64,000 nucleotides of DNA from Sphingomonas profundi (GTDB taxonomy: Bacteria > Pseudomonadota > Alphaproteobacteria > Sphingomonadales > Sphingomonadaceae), in contig NZ_CP046535.1 of NCBI RefSeq assembly GCF_009739515.1, positions 1,178,001 through 1,242,000 of the forward strand. Direction: 5' to 3'. A program made the position numbers and the translations under genes. Shown piece by piece: positions 9,642-17,946 of this stretch (the stretch's first letter is position 1; each line of letters starts with the position of its first letter). Below the pieces are notes generated by a model that saw nothing but the letters and a program-made list of their open reading frames with translations, searched no databases and had not been told where the DNA came from.

Positions 9642-9872
9642 GTGAAGAAGAACATCCACCCCGACTATCACATGGTCAACATCCAGATGACCGACGGCAC
9701 CGTGTTCCAGACCCGCACCGTGTGGGGCAAGGAAGGCGACACGCTGCAGCTGGACATCGACCCAACCGTGCATCCGGCGTGGACCGGCGGCAAGGGCACG
9801 ATGCTGGACGCCGGCGGCCAGGTGGCCCGCTTCAACAAGCGTTTCGGCGGCCTCACGCTCGGCAAGAAGTAA
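9642..9872 (+). CDS. rpmE: 50S ribosomal protein L31
   Basis: The 76-residue protein is a full-length L31 of the large ribosomal subunit: [10 protein letters not shown] at the N-terminus, [13 protein letters not shown] in the middle and [13 protein letters not shown] at the end. It lacks the CxxC zinc-binding cysteines of type-A L31, as is usual in sphingomonads. It starts at GTG 9642, with GGAGG at 9630-9634 at ideal spacing. It is divergent from the riboswitch-controlled btuB and is preceded by two hairpins that may regulate it. A GC-rich hairpin follows the stop codon. Confidence 0.96.
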   Translation: MKKNIHPDYHMVNIQMTDGTVFQTRTVWGKEGDTLQLDIDPTVHPAWTGGKGTMLDAGGQVARFNKRFGGLTLGKK

Positions 9873-9879
9873 GCGCGGC

Positions 9880-9900
9880 GGCGCCCCTTGCCGGGGCGCC
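9880..9900. terminator. Bidirectional hairpin between rpmE and xdhC-like gene
   Basis: GGCGCCCC pairs with GGGGCGCC around a TTGCC loop, located between the convergent stops of rpmE and the XdhC-family gene. No U-tract follows on either strand, so it may act with Rho or protect 3' ends rather than terminate alone. Confidence 0.5.
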
Positions 9901-9904
9901 ACCC

Positions 9905-10855
9905 TCAGCGGCGCAGCGCCTGCACCATGCCGGCGGCGATCGAAAGCGCGATCTCGGCCGGGCCGAGCGCGCCGATGGCGATGCCGGCAGGCCCGTCTAT
10001 GCGCCCCAAGGCCGCCTCGTCGAAGCCGGCGGCGGCCAGCCGCTCCAGCCGCTTGGCGTGGCTGCGCCTGGAGCCGAGCGCCGCGATGTAGCCGGCGGGC
10101 GATCGCAGCGCCGCGACCAGCGCCGGATCGTCTATCTTCGGATCGTGGCTGAGCGTGACCACCGCCGTCGCTGCGTCGGGGCGGAGGGCGGCGACCGCCT
10201 CGTCCGGCCAGCGCCCGTCAAGCGGGACGCCGGGGAAACGCTCCTCGGTGCGGAAGCGGTCGCGCGGATCGATGATGGTCGCGGCGACATCCAGCCCGCG
10301 GGCGAAGCCGGCGAGCGGCAGGGCGATCTGCACCGCCCCCACGATCAGCAGGCGGCGCGGCGGCAGATAGGCGTTGACGAAGCGGTCCGCGCCCGCCGCA
10401 TCGCCCTCCCGGCTGGTGCCGCCGGCCAGATCGGTGGTGATGGCGAGCGGGGTGCCGGCCGCCCGCGCGGCGGCGATGCGATCGAACAGCGCCGGGGCGA
10501 AGCCCGCCTCGCTCACCGGCTGCACGATCACCGCGATCTCGCCGCCGCAGGGCAGGCTCACCGACCAGGCGGTCTCCTCGGCCACGTCGAAGGTCAGCCG
10601 GCGCAGCCGCCCGTCGGCGATCGTCTCGGCGGCGGCGGCCAGCACCTCGCCCTCCACGCAGCCGCCGGAGACCGACCCCTCGAAACGGCCGTCCGCCGCC
10701 ACCAGCATGTGGCTGCCGCGCGGGCGCGGGGCCGAACCCCAGGTGGAGGCGACGGTGGCCAGCGCCATGGGCATCGGTGCCCAGGCGCGGGCGGCGGCGA
10801 CGAGCCGGTCGAGCTCGCCGGTCATTTCAGGGGTGTGTTCAGGGTTCGTCATCAT
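9905..10855 (-). CDS. XdhC/CoxI family molybdenum hydroxylase maturation factor
   Basis: The 316-residue protein shows the two XdhC/CoxI regions. An N-terminal part contains ASTWGSAPRPRGSHMLV and GSVSGGCVEGEV. A C-terminal Rossmann-like part contains RRLLIVGAVQIALPLAGFA and YIAALGSRRSHAKR. Such proteins bind molybdopterin, sulfurate it with a partner and insert it into xanthine dehydrogenase or aldehyde oxidase type enzymes (PaoD and XdhC are examples). The likely client is the PaoABC-like enzyme at 29-33 kb. Two ATG codons begin the ORF; a shorter start at MTGELDRL is possible. The gene is convergent with rpmE. Confidence 0.85.
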   Translation of the reverse strand: MMTNPEHTPEMTGELDRLVAAARAWAPMPMALATVASTWGSAPRPRGSHMLVAADGRFEGSVSGGCVEGEVLAAAAETIADGRLRRLTFDVAEETAWSVSLPCGGEIAVIVQPVSEAGFAPALFDRIAAARAAGTPLAITTDLAGGTSREGDAAGADRFVNAYLPPRRLLIVGAVQIALPLAGFARGLDVAATIIDPRDRFRTEERFPGVPLDGRWPDEAVAALRPDAATAVVTLSHDPKIDDPALVAALRSPAGYIAALGSRRSHAKRLERLAAAGFDEAALGRIDGPAGIAIGALGPAEIALSIAAGMVQALRR

Positions 10856-10971
10856 GGCCTTGTCCGTCGCGATCGTCGCCTCGCCCGCCGCCGAACGCGC
10901 GAACGAGGCATAGGGACAGTTGGGGTCTGCGCCACGCTTCCGCCACTGTTGCCTCCTAGCGGCGGAATACC

Positions 10972-11457
10972 ATGTCCGGAGTGTTGCTGATGAACGGGAA
11001 TGAGGACGATGTCGCCTCGCTGGCGACGGTGGTGGTGCGGGCCGCCGATCTCGGCATCAAGGCGGGCGAGATCGCGACCGCCTCCGGTTTCGTCATCGCC
11101 GCGCGCCTCAGCCTGATCGGTGCCGCCTTCACCAACCCGCTGGATGCGAACTATCGCGAGATGGGCCGGATGATGCCGGAGAAGCTGTTCGCCCTCTCTT
11201 ACTCCGGCATCGCCCTGATCGAGCAGATGGGCGCCTTCCAGCGCGATCTGGCGGCGCAGGCGATGGACATCGTCCACCTGATGATGGGCGGCGTGCCCAG
11301 CGCCGCGCGGCTGCGCGGGATGGCGGAGGATGCCGGGCGGCGTGGATCGCGCGCGATGATGTGGCCGGTGCTGACGGGCGAGGCGACGATGACGCCGGTG
11401 CATCGCACCGTCACCTCCAACGCGCGACGGCTGCGCAACGCGCGCCGTGCCGCCTGA
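10972..11457 (+). CDS. Phasin-like hypothetical protein
   Basis: The 161-residue product is mostly helical, with alternating hydrophobic stretches (EIATASGFVIAARLSLIGAAF, then LFALSYSGIALIEQMGAFQRDL) and a basic tail (SNARRLRNARRAA). This amphipathic helical pattern resembles polyhydroxyalkanoate granule-associated phasins and related small proteins, but no defining motif is visible, so the call is tentative. A start at ATG 10990, preceded by GGAG, is equally possible. The gene converges on truA, and the two stop codons lie in a shared palindrome. Confidence 0.5.
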   Translation: MSGVLLMNGNEDDVASLATVVVRAADLGIKAGEIATASGFVIAARLSLIGAAFTNPLDANYREMGRMMPEKLFALSYSGIALIEQMGAFQRDLAAQAMDIVHLMMGGVPSAARLRGMAEDAGRRGSRAMMWPVLTGEATMTPVHRTVTSNARRLRNARRAA

Positions 11458-11467
11458 CCTCAGGCGG
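11450..11467. terminator. Palindrome spanning convergent stop codons
   Basis: CCGCCTGA and TCAGGCGG form an eight-base inverted repeat with a two-base centre. The stop codons of the phasin-like gene and of truA are both inside the arms. It could form a hairpin at the 3' end of each transcript and serve both directions. No U-tract follows. Confidence 0.4.
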
Positions 11468-12203
11468 GATAGGACGCGCCTGCGAAATAGAGCCCGTCCG
11501 GCGGCGCGTTGAGCCCCAGCGCGGCGCGATCGCGGGCATCGCGCGCGGCGACCAGATCCTTAGCCGACCAGCGCCCGCGCCCAACGAGGACGAGGCAGCC
11601 GACCATCGAGCGCACCTGATGGTGCAAGAAGGAGCGGGCGGCGGCGTGGACCGCGATGCCGTCTCCGTCCCGGACCACGTCCAGCCGGTCGAGCGATTTC
11701 AGCGGACTGGCCGACTGACAGTGGACCGACCGGAAGGTGGTGAAATCATGCGTGCCGGTAAGCGCCTGCGCCGCCGCGTGCATGGCCGCGGCATCGAGCG
11801 GGGCGGCCACCTGCCACGCTTTGCCCGCCAGCAGCGCCAGCGGCGCCCGCCGGTTGACGATGCGGTACACGTAGCGCCGGCCGGTGCAGGAGAAGCGGGC
11901 GTGCCAGTCCCCCTCCGCAACCTCGCAGGCGAGCACGGCGACGGGATGGGGCCGCAGCCGGGCGTTCAGCGCCTCCATCAGGCGGAACGGGGCAATCGGG
12001 CGGGCGATGTCGCAGTGCGCCGCCATCGCCTCGGCATGCACGCCGGCATCGGTGCGGCCGGCGGCGTGAAAGGCGACGGCCTCGCCGACGATCGTCGCCG
12101 CCGCCGCCTCCAGCGCGCCCTGCACGCCGGGGCCGTGCGCCTGCCGCTGCCAGCCCATGAACGGGCGGCCATCATATTCGATCGTCAGGCGGAAGCGCGT
12201 CAA
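11460..12203 (-). CDS. truA: tRNA pseudouridine(38-40) synthase
   Basis: The 247-residue enzyme isomerises uridines 38-40 in the tRNA anticodon stem-loop. It has the N-terminal [15 protein letters not shown] motif and the catalytic [13 protein letters not shown] motif with Asp52 as nucleophile. [16 protein letters not shown] is near the C-terminus. The start is TTG 12203, which overlaps the fmt stop as TTGA; the ORF extends upstream only because fmt is read in another frame. fmt-truA coupling is typical of alphaproteobacteria. Confidence 0.95.
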   Translation of the reverse strand: MTRFRLTIEYDGRPFMGWQRQAHGPGVQGALEAAAATIVGEAVAFHAAGRTDAGVHAEAMAAHCDIARPIAPFRLMEALNARLRPHPVAVLACEVAEGDWHARFSCTGRRYVYRIVNRRAPLALLAGKAWQVAAPLDAAAMHAAAQALTGTHDFTTFRSVHCQSASPLKSLDRLDVVRDGDGIAVHAAARSFLHHQVRSMVGCLVLVGRGRWSAKDLVAARDARDRAALGLNAPPDGLYFAGASYPA

Positions 12204-13105
12204 GAAAGCCGCGTGCCGGGCGGGATAGGGAAGCCGTGCAGCAGATCGGCCGGTGCCATCGCCGCGCGCCCGGCCCGCTGCACCACGAGCGGGCGGATCG
12301 CGCCCGTGCCGCAGGCGATCGTCAGTGCCCCGTCCAGCACGGTCGCGGGCGGGCCTGCGTCGCCGGTCGCGACGGCGGCGAGGATGCGGATACGCTCGCC
12401 CGCATGTTCGAAGAAGGCGCCGGGGGCGGGGTTGAAGGCGCGGACCTGCCGCTCCACCGTGGCGGCGTCGGCGGTCAGGTCCAAGCGCGCCTCGGCCTTG
12501 TCGATCTTCGCGGCGTAGGTGACGCCGGCCTCCGGCTGCGGCACCGGCGGAAAGGCGGCCAGATCGGCCAGCACCCGCGCCATCAGCGCCGCCCCAGCCT
12601 CCGCCAGTTCGGTGGCGAGGGCGCCGGCCGTCTTGTCGCCGATCGGCGTGGCGACCGTCGCCAGCATCGGGCCGGTATCGAGGCCGCGCTCCATCTGCAT
12701 GATCGTGACGCCGGTGGTCTCGTCTCCGGCCATGATGGCGCGCTGCACGGGCGCCGCGCCGCGCCAGCGCGGCAGCAGCGATCCGTGCACGTTGAGGCAG
12801 CCGCGCCGCGGCGCCGCCAGCACCGCCGGCGGCAGGATGAGGCCGTAGGCGGCGACCACCGCGACGTCGGCGGCGAGTGCGGCGAAGGCGGCCTGCGCTT
12901 CCGGATCGCGCAGGCTGACGGGGTGGCGCACCGGCAGGCCGGCCGCCTCCGCCCGGCGCTGCACCGGTGAGGGCGTCAGCGCCTTGCCGCGGCCAGCGCG
13001 GCGCGGCGGCTGGCAGTAGACGGCGGCGATGTCGTGCCCCGCGGCGATCAGCGCGTTGAGCGTCGGCACGGCGAAATCGGGCGTGCCCATGAAGATGATC
13101 CGCAT
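12200..13105 (-). CDS. fmt: Methionyl-tRNA formyltransferase
   Basis: The 301-residue enzyme formylates initiator Met-tRNA using 10-formyltetrahydrofolate. It begins with [15 protein letters not shown], has the catalytic [17 protein letters not shown] motif, and has the [17 protein letters not shown] segment carrying the conserved aspartate. A C-terminal OB-fold region follows. A strong AGGGGGAGG ribosome binding site precedes the ATG. It lies upstream of truA in the same operon and is divergent from recR. The product is functionally linked to def, encoded 0.7 kb away, which removes the formyl group. Confidence 0.96.
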   Translation of the reverse strand: MRIIFMGTPDFAVPTLNALIAAGHDIAAVYCQPPRRAGRGKALTPSPVQRRAEAAGLPVRHPVSLRDPEAQAAFAALAADVAVVAAYGLILPPAVLAAPRRGCLNVHGSLLPRWRGAAPVQRAIMAGDETTGVTIMQMERGLDTGPMLATVATPIGDKTAGALATELAEAGAALMARVLADLAAFPPVPQPEAGVTYAAKIDKAEARLDLTADAATVERQVRAFNPAPGAFFEHAGERIRILAAVATGDAGPPATVLDGALTIACGTGAIRPLVVQRAGRAAMAPADLLHGFPIPPGTRLS

Positions 13106-13187
13106 GCCTCCCCCTCAACCGCCTGGGCGCGGCGCATGCAAGCCTCTATCTGGCCGATCCGCGCCGGAGCCCCTATCTGTTCCTGCC

Positions 13188-13784
13188 ATGGCCTCTCCCG
13201 AAATCGACGCGCTGACGCAGGCGCTCGCCCGCCTTCCCGGTCTCGGGCCGCGCTCCGCCCGGCGGGCGGTGCTGCACCTGCTCAAGAAGCGCGAGGCGGC
13301 GATGGCGCCGCTGCTGCGCGCGCTGGAGGCGGTGAACGCGCGGCTGGTGACGTGCGCCACTTGCGGCAACGTCGATACGGTCGATCCCTGCTCGATCTGC
13401 GCCGATCCGCGCCGCGACGCGCGGCTGCTGTGCGTGGTGGAGGAGGTGGCGGACCTGTGGGCGCTCGATCGCTCGCGCCTGTTCCCCGGCCGCTTCCACG
13501 TGCTCGGCGGGCGCCTGTCGGCGCTGGAAGGGGTGCGGCCGGAGGATCTGGCGATCGAGGGGCTCGTCCGCCGCCTGGACGCGGGCGGCATAGACGAGGT
13601 CGTGCTGGCGATGAACGCCACCCTGGAGGGGCAGACGACGGCGCACTATCTGGCGGAGCGGATCGAGGCGTTTCCCGTGCGCGTCACCCAACTGGCGCAC
13701 GGCCTGCCGGTGGGTGGCGAGCTCGACTATCTGGACGAGGGCACGCTGGCGCAGGCGCTGCGCGCGCGCCGCCCGATCGCCTGA
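13188..13784 (+). CDS. recR: Recombination mediator protein RecR
   Basis: This 198-residue protein acts with RecF and RecO to load RecA at gaps in DNA. It has the N-terminal helix-hairpin-helix ([19 protein letters not shown]) and the zinc site Cys56, Cys59, Cys68, Cys71. A Toprim domain follows ([15 protein letters not shown] and [14 protein letters not shown]), with the Walker-B-like C-terminal [16 protein letters not shown]. The ATG at 13188 gives the standard family length; the longer frame runs back into the divergent fmt gene. It is divergent from fmt and followed by def, which appears to have its own promoter. Confidence 0.96.
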   Translation: MASPEIDALTQALARLPGLGPRSARRAVLHLLKKREAAMAPLLRALEAVNARLVTCATCGNVDTVDPCSICADPRRDARLLCVVEEVADLWALDRSRLFPGRFHVLGGRLSALEGVRPEDLAIEGLVRRLDAGGIDEVVLAMNATLEGQTTAHYLAERIEAFPVRVTQLAHGLPVGGELDYLDEGTLAQALRARRPIA

Positions 13785-13798
13785 CGCGCCCCGGCACA

Positions 13799-13827
13799 TT
13801 GACGATTCGGCCGCCCGATCCTAATTT
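13799..13827 (+). promoter_or_regulatory. Predicted promoter giving a leaderless def transcript
   Basis: TTGACG (13799-13804) and TAATTT (13822-13827) are spaced by exactly 17 bases, close to the sigma-70 consensus. The def ATG begins at 13834, six bases past the -10 element, so transcription would begin at or next to the start codon. No Shine-Dalgarno sequence lies before this ATG, which fits a leaderless mRNA. Confidence 0.6.
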
Positions 13828-13833
13828 CCGCAG

Positions 13834-14364
13834 ATGGCCATCCGCACGATCCTCGAAGCCCCTGATCCCCGCCTCAAGGTGATCTCGACCCCGGTCGAGA
13901 CCGTGGACGACGAGGTGCGGGCGCTGATCGACGACATGTTCGAGACGATGTACGACGCGCCCGGCATCGGCCTGGCCGCCGTGCAGATCGGCGTGCCGAA
14001 GCGCGTGCTGGTGATCGACCTGCAGGAGGCGGGCGAGGACGGCGAGGCGGTGCGCCGGCCGATGGTGTTCATCAATCCGGAACTGTTCGACCCATCCGAG
14101 GAGCAGCGCACCTATAGCGAGGGCTGCCTCTCCGTGCCCGATCAATATGCCGAGGTGGACCGGCCGGCGATCGTGCACGCGCGCTGGCTGGACCGCGACG
14201 GCAACGCGCAGGAGGCGGCGCTGGACGGCCTGCTCGCGACATGCCTGCAGCATGAGATGGACCATCTGGAAGGCATCCTCTTCATCGATCGCCTGTCCCG
14301 CCTGAAGCGCGAGATGGTGCTGAAGAAGCTGGACAAGGCCCGGCGGCAGCGCCGCGCCGCCTGA
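13834..14364 (+). CDS. def: Peptide deformylase
   Basis: The 176-residue metalloenzyme removes the formyl group from nascent N-terminal methionine. All three family motifs are intact: GIGLAAVQ (residues 44-51), EGCLSVP with metal ligand Cys98, and HEMDH with ligands His140 and His144 and catalytic Glu141. The basic C-terminal tail ([13 protein letters not shown]) may help ribosome association. The gene has a consensus-like promoter whose predicted start site coincides with the start codon. It is separated from fmt by recR. Confidence 0.97.
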   Translation: MAIRTILEAPDPRLKVISTPVETVDDEVRALIDDMFETMYDAPGIGLAAVQIGVPKRVLVIDLQEAGEDGEAVRRPMVFINPELFDPSEEQRTYSEGCLSVPDQYAEVDRPAIVHARWLDRDGNAQEAALDGLLATCLQHEMDHLEGILFIDRLSRLKREMVLKKLDKARRQRRAA

Positions 14365-14460
14365 TCGCCGCCGCATCCGCCGCGTGATCGCCGCGGCGGA
14401 GCCCTTGCAAATTCCGCTCCCGCACGGCAGAGTTCGCTTTCTGTTCCGCTGGAGCGACGC

Positions 14461-16086
14461 ATGCAGATCGGTATCGCACTCGCCATCGTGGCGGCGCTCG
14501 CGCTGGGCCTGGCCGGCGGCTGGCTGACGTGGGGGCGCACGGGCGGCGCGCTGACGCGCGAGCGTGACGAGTGGCGCGACAAGTTCACCCGCGCCATCGC
14601 CGACCTGAACCGCGCGCTGGCCGAGGCCGAGCAGCTGCCGCCGCTGCGCACCGAGGTGGCCGAGGCGCGGCGCGGTCACGACACGCTGCGCCGCGAGTCG
14701 GCCGAGGCGGTGGAGGCGATCCGCGCGCTGCACGATGCGGCGCGGCGTGAGGCGGCCGAGGCGGCGGCGGAGGCGCGGGCGCTGCGCGCCGATGGCGAGG
14801 CGCGCGGCGAGGCGGCGCAGTCGCAGTCCCGCCTGCTCGCCGAGGCTCGTGGCACGGTGGCCGAGATCCGCGCGATGCTGGACGCGGCCCGCGCCGAGAC
14901 GGCGGCGGCGGTGGCCGAGGCGCGCGGCCTGCGGGCGGATCGCGATGCCCGCAGCGAGGCGGCCGAGGCGCAGCTGCGCCAGCTTATTGAGGCGAGGGAG
15001 GCGCTCTCCGCCCAGTTCGGCGAGGTGGGCGCGAAACTGCTCGACGCCGCGCAGCGCCAGTTCCTCGAACGCGCCGACCAGCGCTTCCACCAGGCCGGCG
15101 CGGCCAGCGAGGAGAAGATCAAGGCGGCGCTCGCCCCGGTGGAGGCGACGCTGAAGCGCTACGAGGACGGCGTGGCGAAGGTGGAGGAGGAGCGCCGGCG
15201 CGAGCAGAACCAGCTGACCGGCGTGATCAACGAGATGCGCATGGGGCAGGAGGCGGTGCGCGGCGAGGCCTCGCGGCTCGTGAACGCGCTGCGGGCGGCG
15301 CCCAAGGCGCGCGGGCGCTGGGGCGAGCAGCAGCTGCGCAACGTGCTGGAGAGCTGCGGCCTGGCCGAGCATACCGATTTCCGCACCGAGGTGAGCGTCG
15401 ACACCGACGATGGCCGGCTGCGGCCCGACGCGATCATCACCGTGCCCGGCGGCCGATCGCTGGTGGTGGACGCCAAGGTCTCGCTCAACGCCTATCAGGA
15501 CGCCTATAATTCGGTGGACGAGGGCGAGCGGCGGCTGGCGCTGACGGCCCATGCGGCGGCGATGAAGGCGCATGTCAACGGGCTGGGCGGCAAGGATTAT
15601 GGCGCCCAGTTCGCCGATGCGCCCGATTACGTCATCATGTTCGTGCCGGGCGAGCATTTCCTCTCCGCCGCGCTGGAGCATGATCCCGGCCTGTGGGACC
15701 ATGCCTTTTCCAAGCGCGTGCTGCTGGCGACGCCGACCAACCTGATCGCGATCGCCCGCACCGTCTCCGCCGTGTGGCGGCAGGAGAAACTGGCGAAGGA
15801 GGCGCGGGCGATCGGCGCGCTGGGCAAGGAGATGCACGACCGGCTGGCGGTGGCGGCCGGCCACCTGAAGAAGATGGGCGGCGGGCTAACCAGCGCGGTG
15901 AACAACTACAACGCCTTCGTCGGATCGTTCGAGCGCAACGTGCTGAGCACGGGCCGCAAATTCCGCGATCTGAACATCGAGACGGGCGCCCGCGAGGTGG
16001 ACGAGGTGCCGCCGGTCGAGGCGCTGGCCCGCTACGGCGACGAGCCGTCGCTGCCGGAGCCGGAGGAACGCGAGGCGGCGGAATAG
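14461..16086 (+). CDS. rmuC: DNA recombination protein RmuC
   Basis: The 541-residue protein has an N-terminal membrane helix (residues about 3-20), a long Ala/Glu/Arg-rich coiled coil (about 30-260), and a C-terminal nuclease-like domain. That domain contains GRWGEQQLRNVLESCGL, LRPDAIITVPGGRSLVVDAK (the D...D-x-K core of a PD-(D/E)XK fold) and VSLNAYQDA. RmuC limits inversions at short repeats, and its biochemical role is still unclear. GGAG precedes the ATG at good spacing. The coiled coil is encoded by strongly repetitive GC-rich DNA, which creates long spurious ORFs on the other strand. Confidence 0.93.
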   Translation: MQIGIALAIVAALALGLAGGWLTWGRTGGALTRERDEWRDKFTRAIADLNRALAEAEQLPPLRTEVAEARRGHDTLRRESAEAVEAIRALHDAARREAAEAAAEARALRADGEARGEAAQSQSRLLAEARGTVAEIRAMLDAARAETAAAVAEARGLRADRDARSEAAEAQLRQLIEAREALSAQFGEVGAKLLDAAQRQFLERADQRFHQAGAASEEKIKAALAPVEATLKRYEDGVAKVEEERRREQNQLTGVINEMRMGQEAVRGEASRLVNALRAAPKARGRWGEQQLRNVLESCGLAEHTDFRTEVSVDTDDGRLRPDAIITVPGGRSLVVDAKVSLNAYQDAYNSVDEGERRLALTAHAAAMKAHVNGLGGKDYGAQFADAPDYVIMFVPGEHFLSAALEHDPGLWDHAFSKRVLLATPTNLIAIARTVSAVWRQEKLAKEARAIGALGKEMHDRLAVAAGHLKKMGGGLTSAVNNYNAFVGSFERNVLSTGRKFRDLNIETGAREVDEVPPVEALARYGDEPSLPEPEEREAAE

Positions 16087-16567
16087 GCGATTGGCTTGCG
16101 AGAGCGGTCGTCGCGCCGAGGGGGTTTGACGTTACCGATCTACGCATGCTTGCCGGCCGAGCGAAGCGGTCGGGTGCTGAACCCGCTTGTCAGACACTCC
16201 GATTGAACATGCGTATCGGCTGTTCGATCTCGGGCAATCGCCATCCTGAACTTGTTTCAGGATCCATGCACGCGGTCAGTTGCTCGTGACGCTTCACCGT
16301 GCCGCTCTGTCTCACATGGATCCTGAAACGAGTTCAGGATGACTGGCTACATGTTAAGACGAACCATCCGCCAGCCGGGCTCGCAGAGGACCAGGCGCTG
16401 ATGTTCGGATCCTTCGTAAGACCTGTCCCACGACACGTCGCCACCTTCGCTCTTGACGGCGCCATATACTTGCCGCTCCCGCCGTGCGGCGCTGCCATCG
16501 AAGCCGTGGGTGGACGATCCTGTCTGCTTCGTCCCCGCCGCGCCAAGTCCGCGTATCCCGCCATGCT
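16087..16567. other. Gene-free region between rmuC and the tadE-like gene
   Basis: This 481-base stretch has no convincing gene. It contains a 27-bp inverted repeat (annotated separately) and, from about 16342, a segment less GC-rich than the surrounding genes with uninterrupted short frames on both strands (for example 16347-16589, minus). None of these frames has a ribosome binding site or a recognisable motif. No promoter was clear. Confidence 0.6.
16242..16341. repeat. 27-bp inverted repeat pair (REP-like)
   Basis: The segment 16242-16268 and the reverse complement of 16315-16341 differ at a single base in 27. Each arm is itself a small hairpin, ATCCTGAA pairing with TTCAGGAT. The two copies point towards each other across 46 bases. 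The core (GATCCTGAAACGAGTTCAGG in one copy) is, from memory, a frequent intergenic palindrome in alphaproteobacterial genomes, translated in spurious ORFs as WILKRVQDD. It probably represents a REP/BIME-type element and might terminate or stabilise transcripts. Confidence 0.75.
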
Positions 16568-17356
16568 TCAGGCGGTGAACTTGTTGCACCGCGCTATGTC
16601 GGCGTAGGCGACGGTGCCGAACTTCAGCTGCTGATCGGTGCGCTGGCGAACGTTGAAGGCGCGCACGGCGCTGATCTGCGTCTCGCTGATCCAGCGGTTG
16701 GCGACGACCGGCTGATAATCATAGACCACCTCGACGAACATCACGGCGGTGCCGGGTGCCGCCGCGACCTGCTGGCGGCCGGAGGTTTGCGGGCCCATGC
16801 CGGTCTGCGTGTCGACGGTGCCGTTGCCCGGCGTGGATTTCGCCTGGTTGGAAGGGGCGCTGCTGGCGGTGACGCCGTCCGTCCGGAACGCCTCGGTACC
16901 GTCGGAGATGACGGCGCCGCCGGAGGTTTCCGGCGTGCCGTAGCTGGAACTCGCATTCTTCGCGCCGGCGCAGCGCTGCCAGCGGATCCACTGGTAATTG
17001 TTCGGATTGTTGCCCGACACGTCGGTGCGCGATTCCAGGCTGGAGATGATGATGCGGCCGTGATCCGCGAACCCAATGCTGCGGCCGACGAACTTCGCGC
17101 CGGTCATGATCTCGTTGATGTCGCCCTCGGTGATCTGATCGCGCACGCGGCCGGCATTGTCGGCGGCGGTCATCGCGATCTGGCTGACGCGCAGGTTGGC
17201 GATGCCGAAGCTCGCAATCTCCAGCCCCCCCAGACCCATCAGCAGCAGCACCGGCAGAGTGAGCGCGAAGGAGATGAGCTCGGCGCCGCGCTCGTCCGCG
17301 TGCAGGCGGGCGGCGAAGCGGCGGGCGGCGCGGAGGGCATGCCGGCGACGGGTCAT
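16568..17356 (-). CDS. TadE-like pseudopilin protein
   Basis: The 262-residue product has a basic leader (MTRRRHALRAARRFAARLHA) and then DERGAELISFALTLPVLLLMGLG, a TadE-like N-terminal helix in which a glutamate sits at the expected processing position. The rest is an extracytoplasmic domain rich in Ser, Thr, Gly and Asn. The start was placed at ATG 17356, which overlaps the upstream stop (ATGA); the longer frame is an artefact. It is the third gene of a tadG-tadE-tadE trio. Such minor pseudopilins act with Flp pili or type IVc secretion, but no tadA/tadB/cpa genes are in the window. Confidence 0.75.
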   Translation of the reverse strand: MTRRRHALRAARRFAARLHADERGAELISFALTLPVLLLMGLGGLEIASFGIANLRVSQIAMTAADNAGRVRDQITEGDINEIMTGAKFVGRSIGFADHGRIIISSLESRTDVSGNNPNNYQWIRWQRCAGAKNASSSYGTPETSGGAVISDGTEAFRTDGVTASSAPSNQAKSTPGNGTVDTQTGMGPQTSGRQQVAAAPGTAVMFVEVVYDYQPVVANRWISETQISAVRAFNVRQRTDQQLKFGTVAYADIARCNKFTA

Positions 17357-17946
17357 TTCTTGCATTGCGGGAACGCCTGCGAGCCATAAGGCTGGTTCTT
17401 GAGGACCATGTTGGCCTGCACCTGCTCGGCATCCGCCCAGCCGAGGAAGCGGCTCAGCGGCACAATGCGCGGGAAATCGGCCCGCACCGTATAGTATACG
17501 AGATCGTCCGATCCGCCGAGGCCGGTGCGTCCGGCGGTCGCCGCCGGATCCCACATGCCGTTGCCATTATCGTCATAGTAGCAGTCGACGCCGCGATCGT
17601 AGACACCGTTGGCATTGGAATCGACGTACTTCTCGTCCTTGCCGACGCCCGAGAATTGCGAGTAGCTGCGCTTGTCGATCGTGACCGTCACGTTGCGCTG
17701 GAACGACGAGAGCTGGCTACGGATGAAGGCGTCGATCTGGTCCGGCGTCTGGTTGCCCACCGTCGCGCGGCGGGCGGCCTTGTGCAGAGCGCCTTCCACC
17801 ATCGAGCCGATATAGGCGCGATAACCGAAATCGGTGAGCACCAGCAGGATGATGAATAGCGGGATGCAGACGAAAGCATATTCGACCATCACCGCGCCGC
17901 GGCGATCGCGGCGCAGGCGTCGGCCGAGGCGGCGCAGGCCCGTCAC
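17353..17946 (-). CDS. TadE/TadG family pseudopilin
   Basis: The 197-residue protein has a basic N-terminus ([13 protein letters not shown]), then AVMVEYAFVCIPLFIILLVL, a classic TadE helix with the conserved glutamate. An extracellular domain follows with an Asp/Asn-rich DSNANGVYDRGVDCYYDDNG stretch that resembles a calcium-binding dockerin-like loop. It starts at GTG 17946, overlapping the TadG stop as GTGA, and overlaps the next gene as ATGA. The three genes are therefore translationally coupled. Calcium binding is inferred from the DxNxNGxxD pattern. Confidence 0.78.
   Translation of the reverse strand: MTGLRRLGRRLRRDRRGAVMVEYAFVCIPLFIILLVLTDFGYRAYIGSMVEGALHKAARRATVGNQTPDQIDAFIRSQLSSFQRNVTVTIDKRSYSQFSGVGKDEKYVDSNANGVYDRGVDCYYDDNGNGMWDPAATAGRTGLGGSDDLVYYTVRADFPRIVPLSRFLGWADAEQVQANMVLKNQPYGSQAFPQCKK

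Noticed and set aside
13174-13187. TATCTG before recR as a second leaderless promoter
   Set aside because: The matching -35 position (tggccg) is too poor to support it.
13684-15864. Large minus-strand frame over def and rmuC
   Set aside because: It is the antisense of the repetitive coiled-coil part of rmuC and of def, with no domain.
16299-16607. Plus-strand 102-residue ORF
   Set aside because: Its N-terminal WILKRVQDD comes from the intergenic repeat and the rest overlaps the tadE-like gene in antisense; no ribosome binding site.
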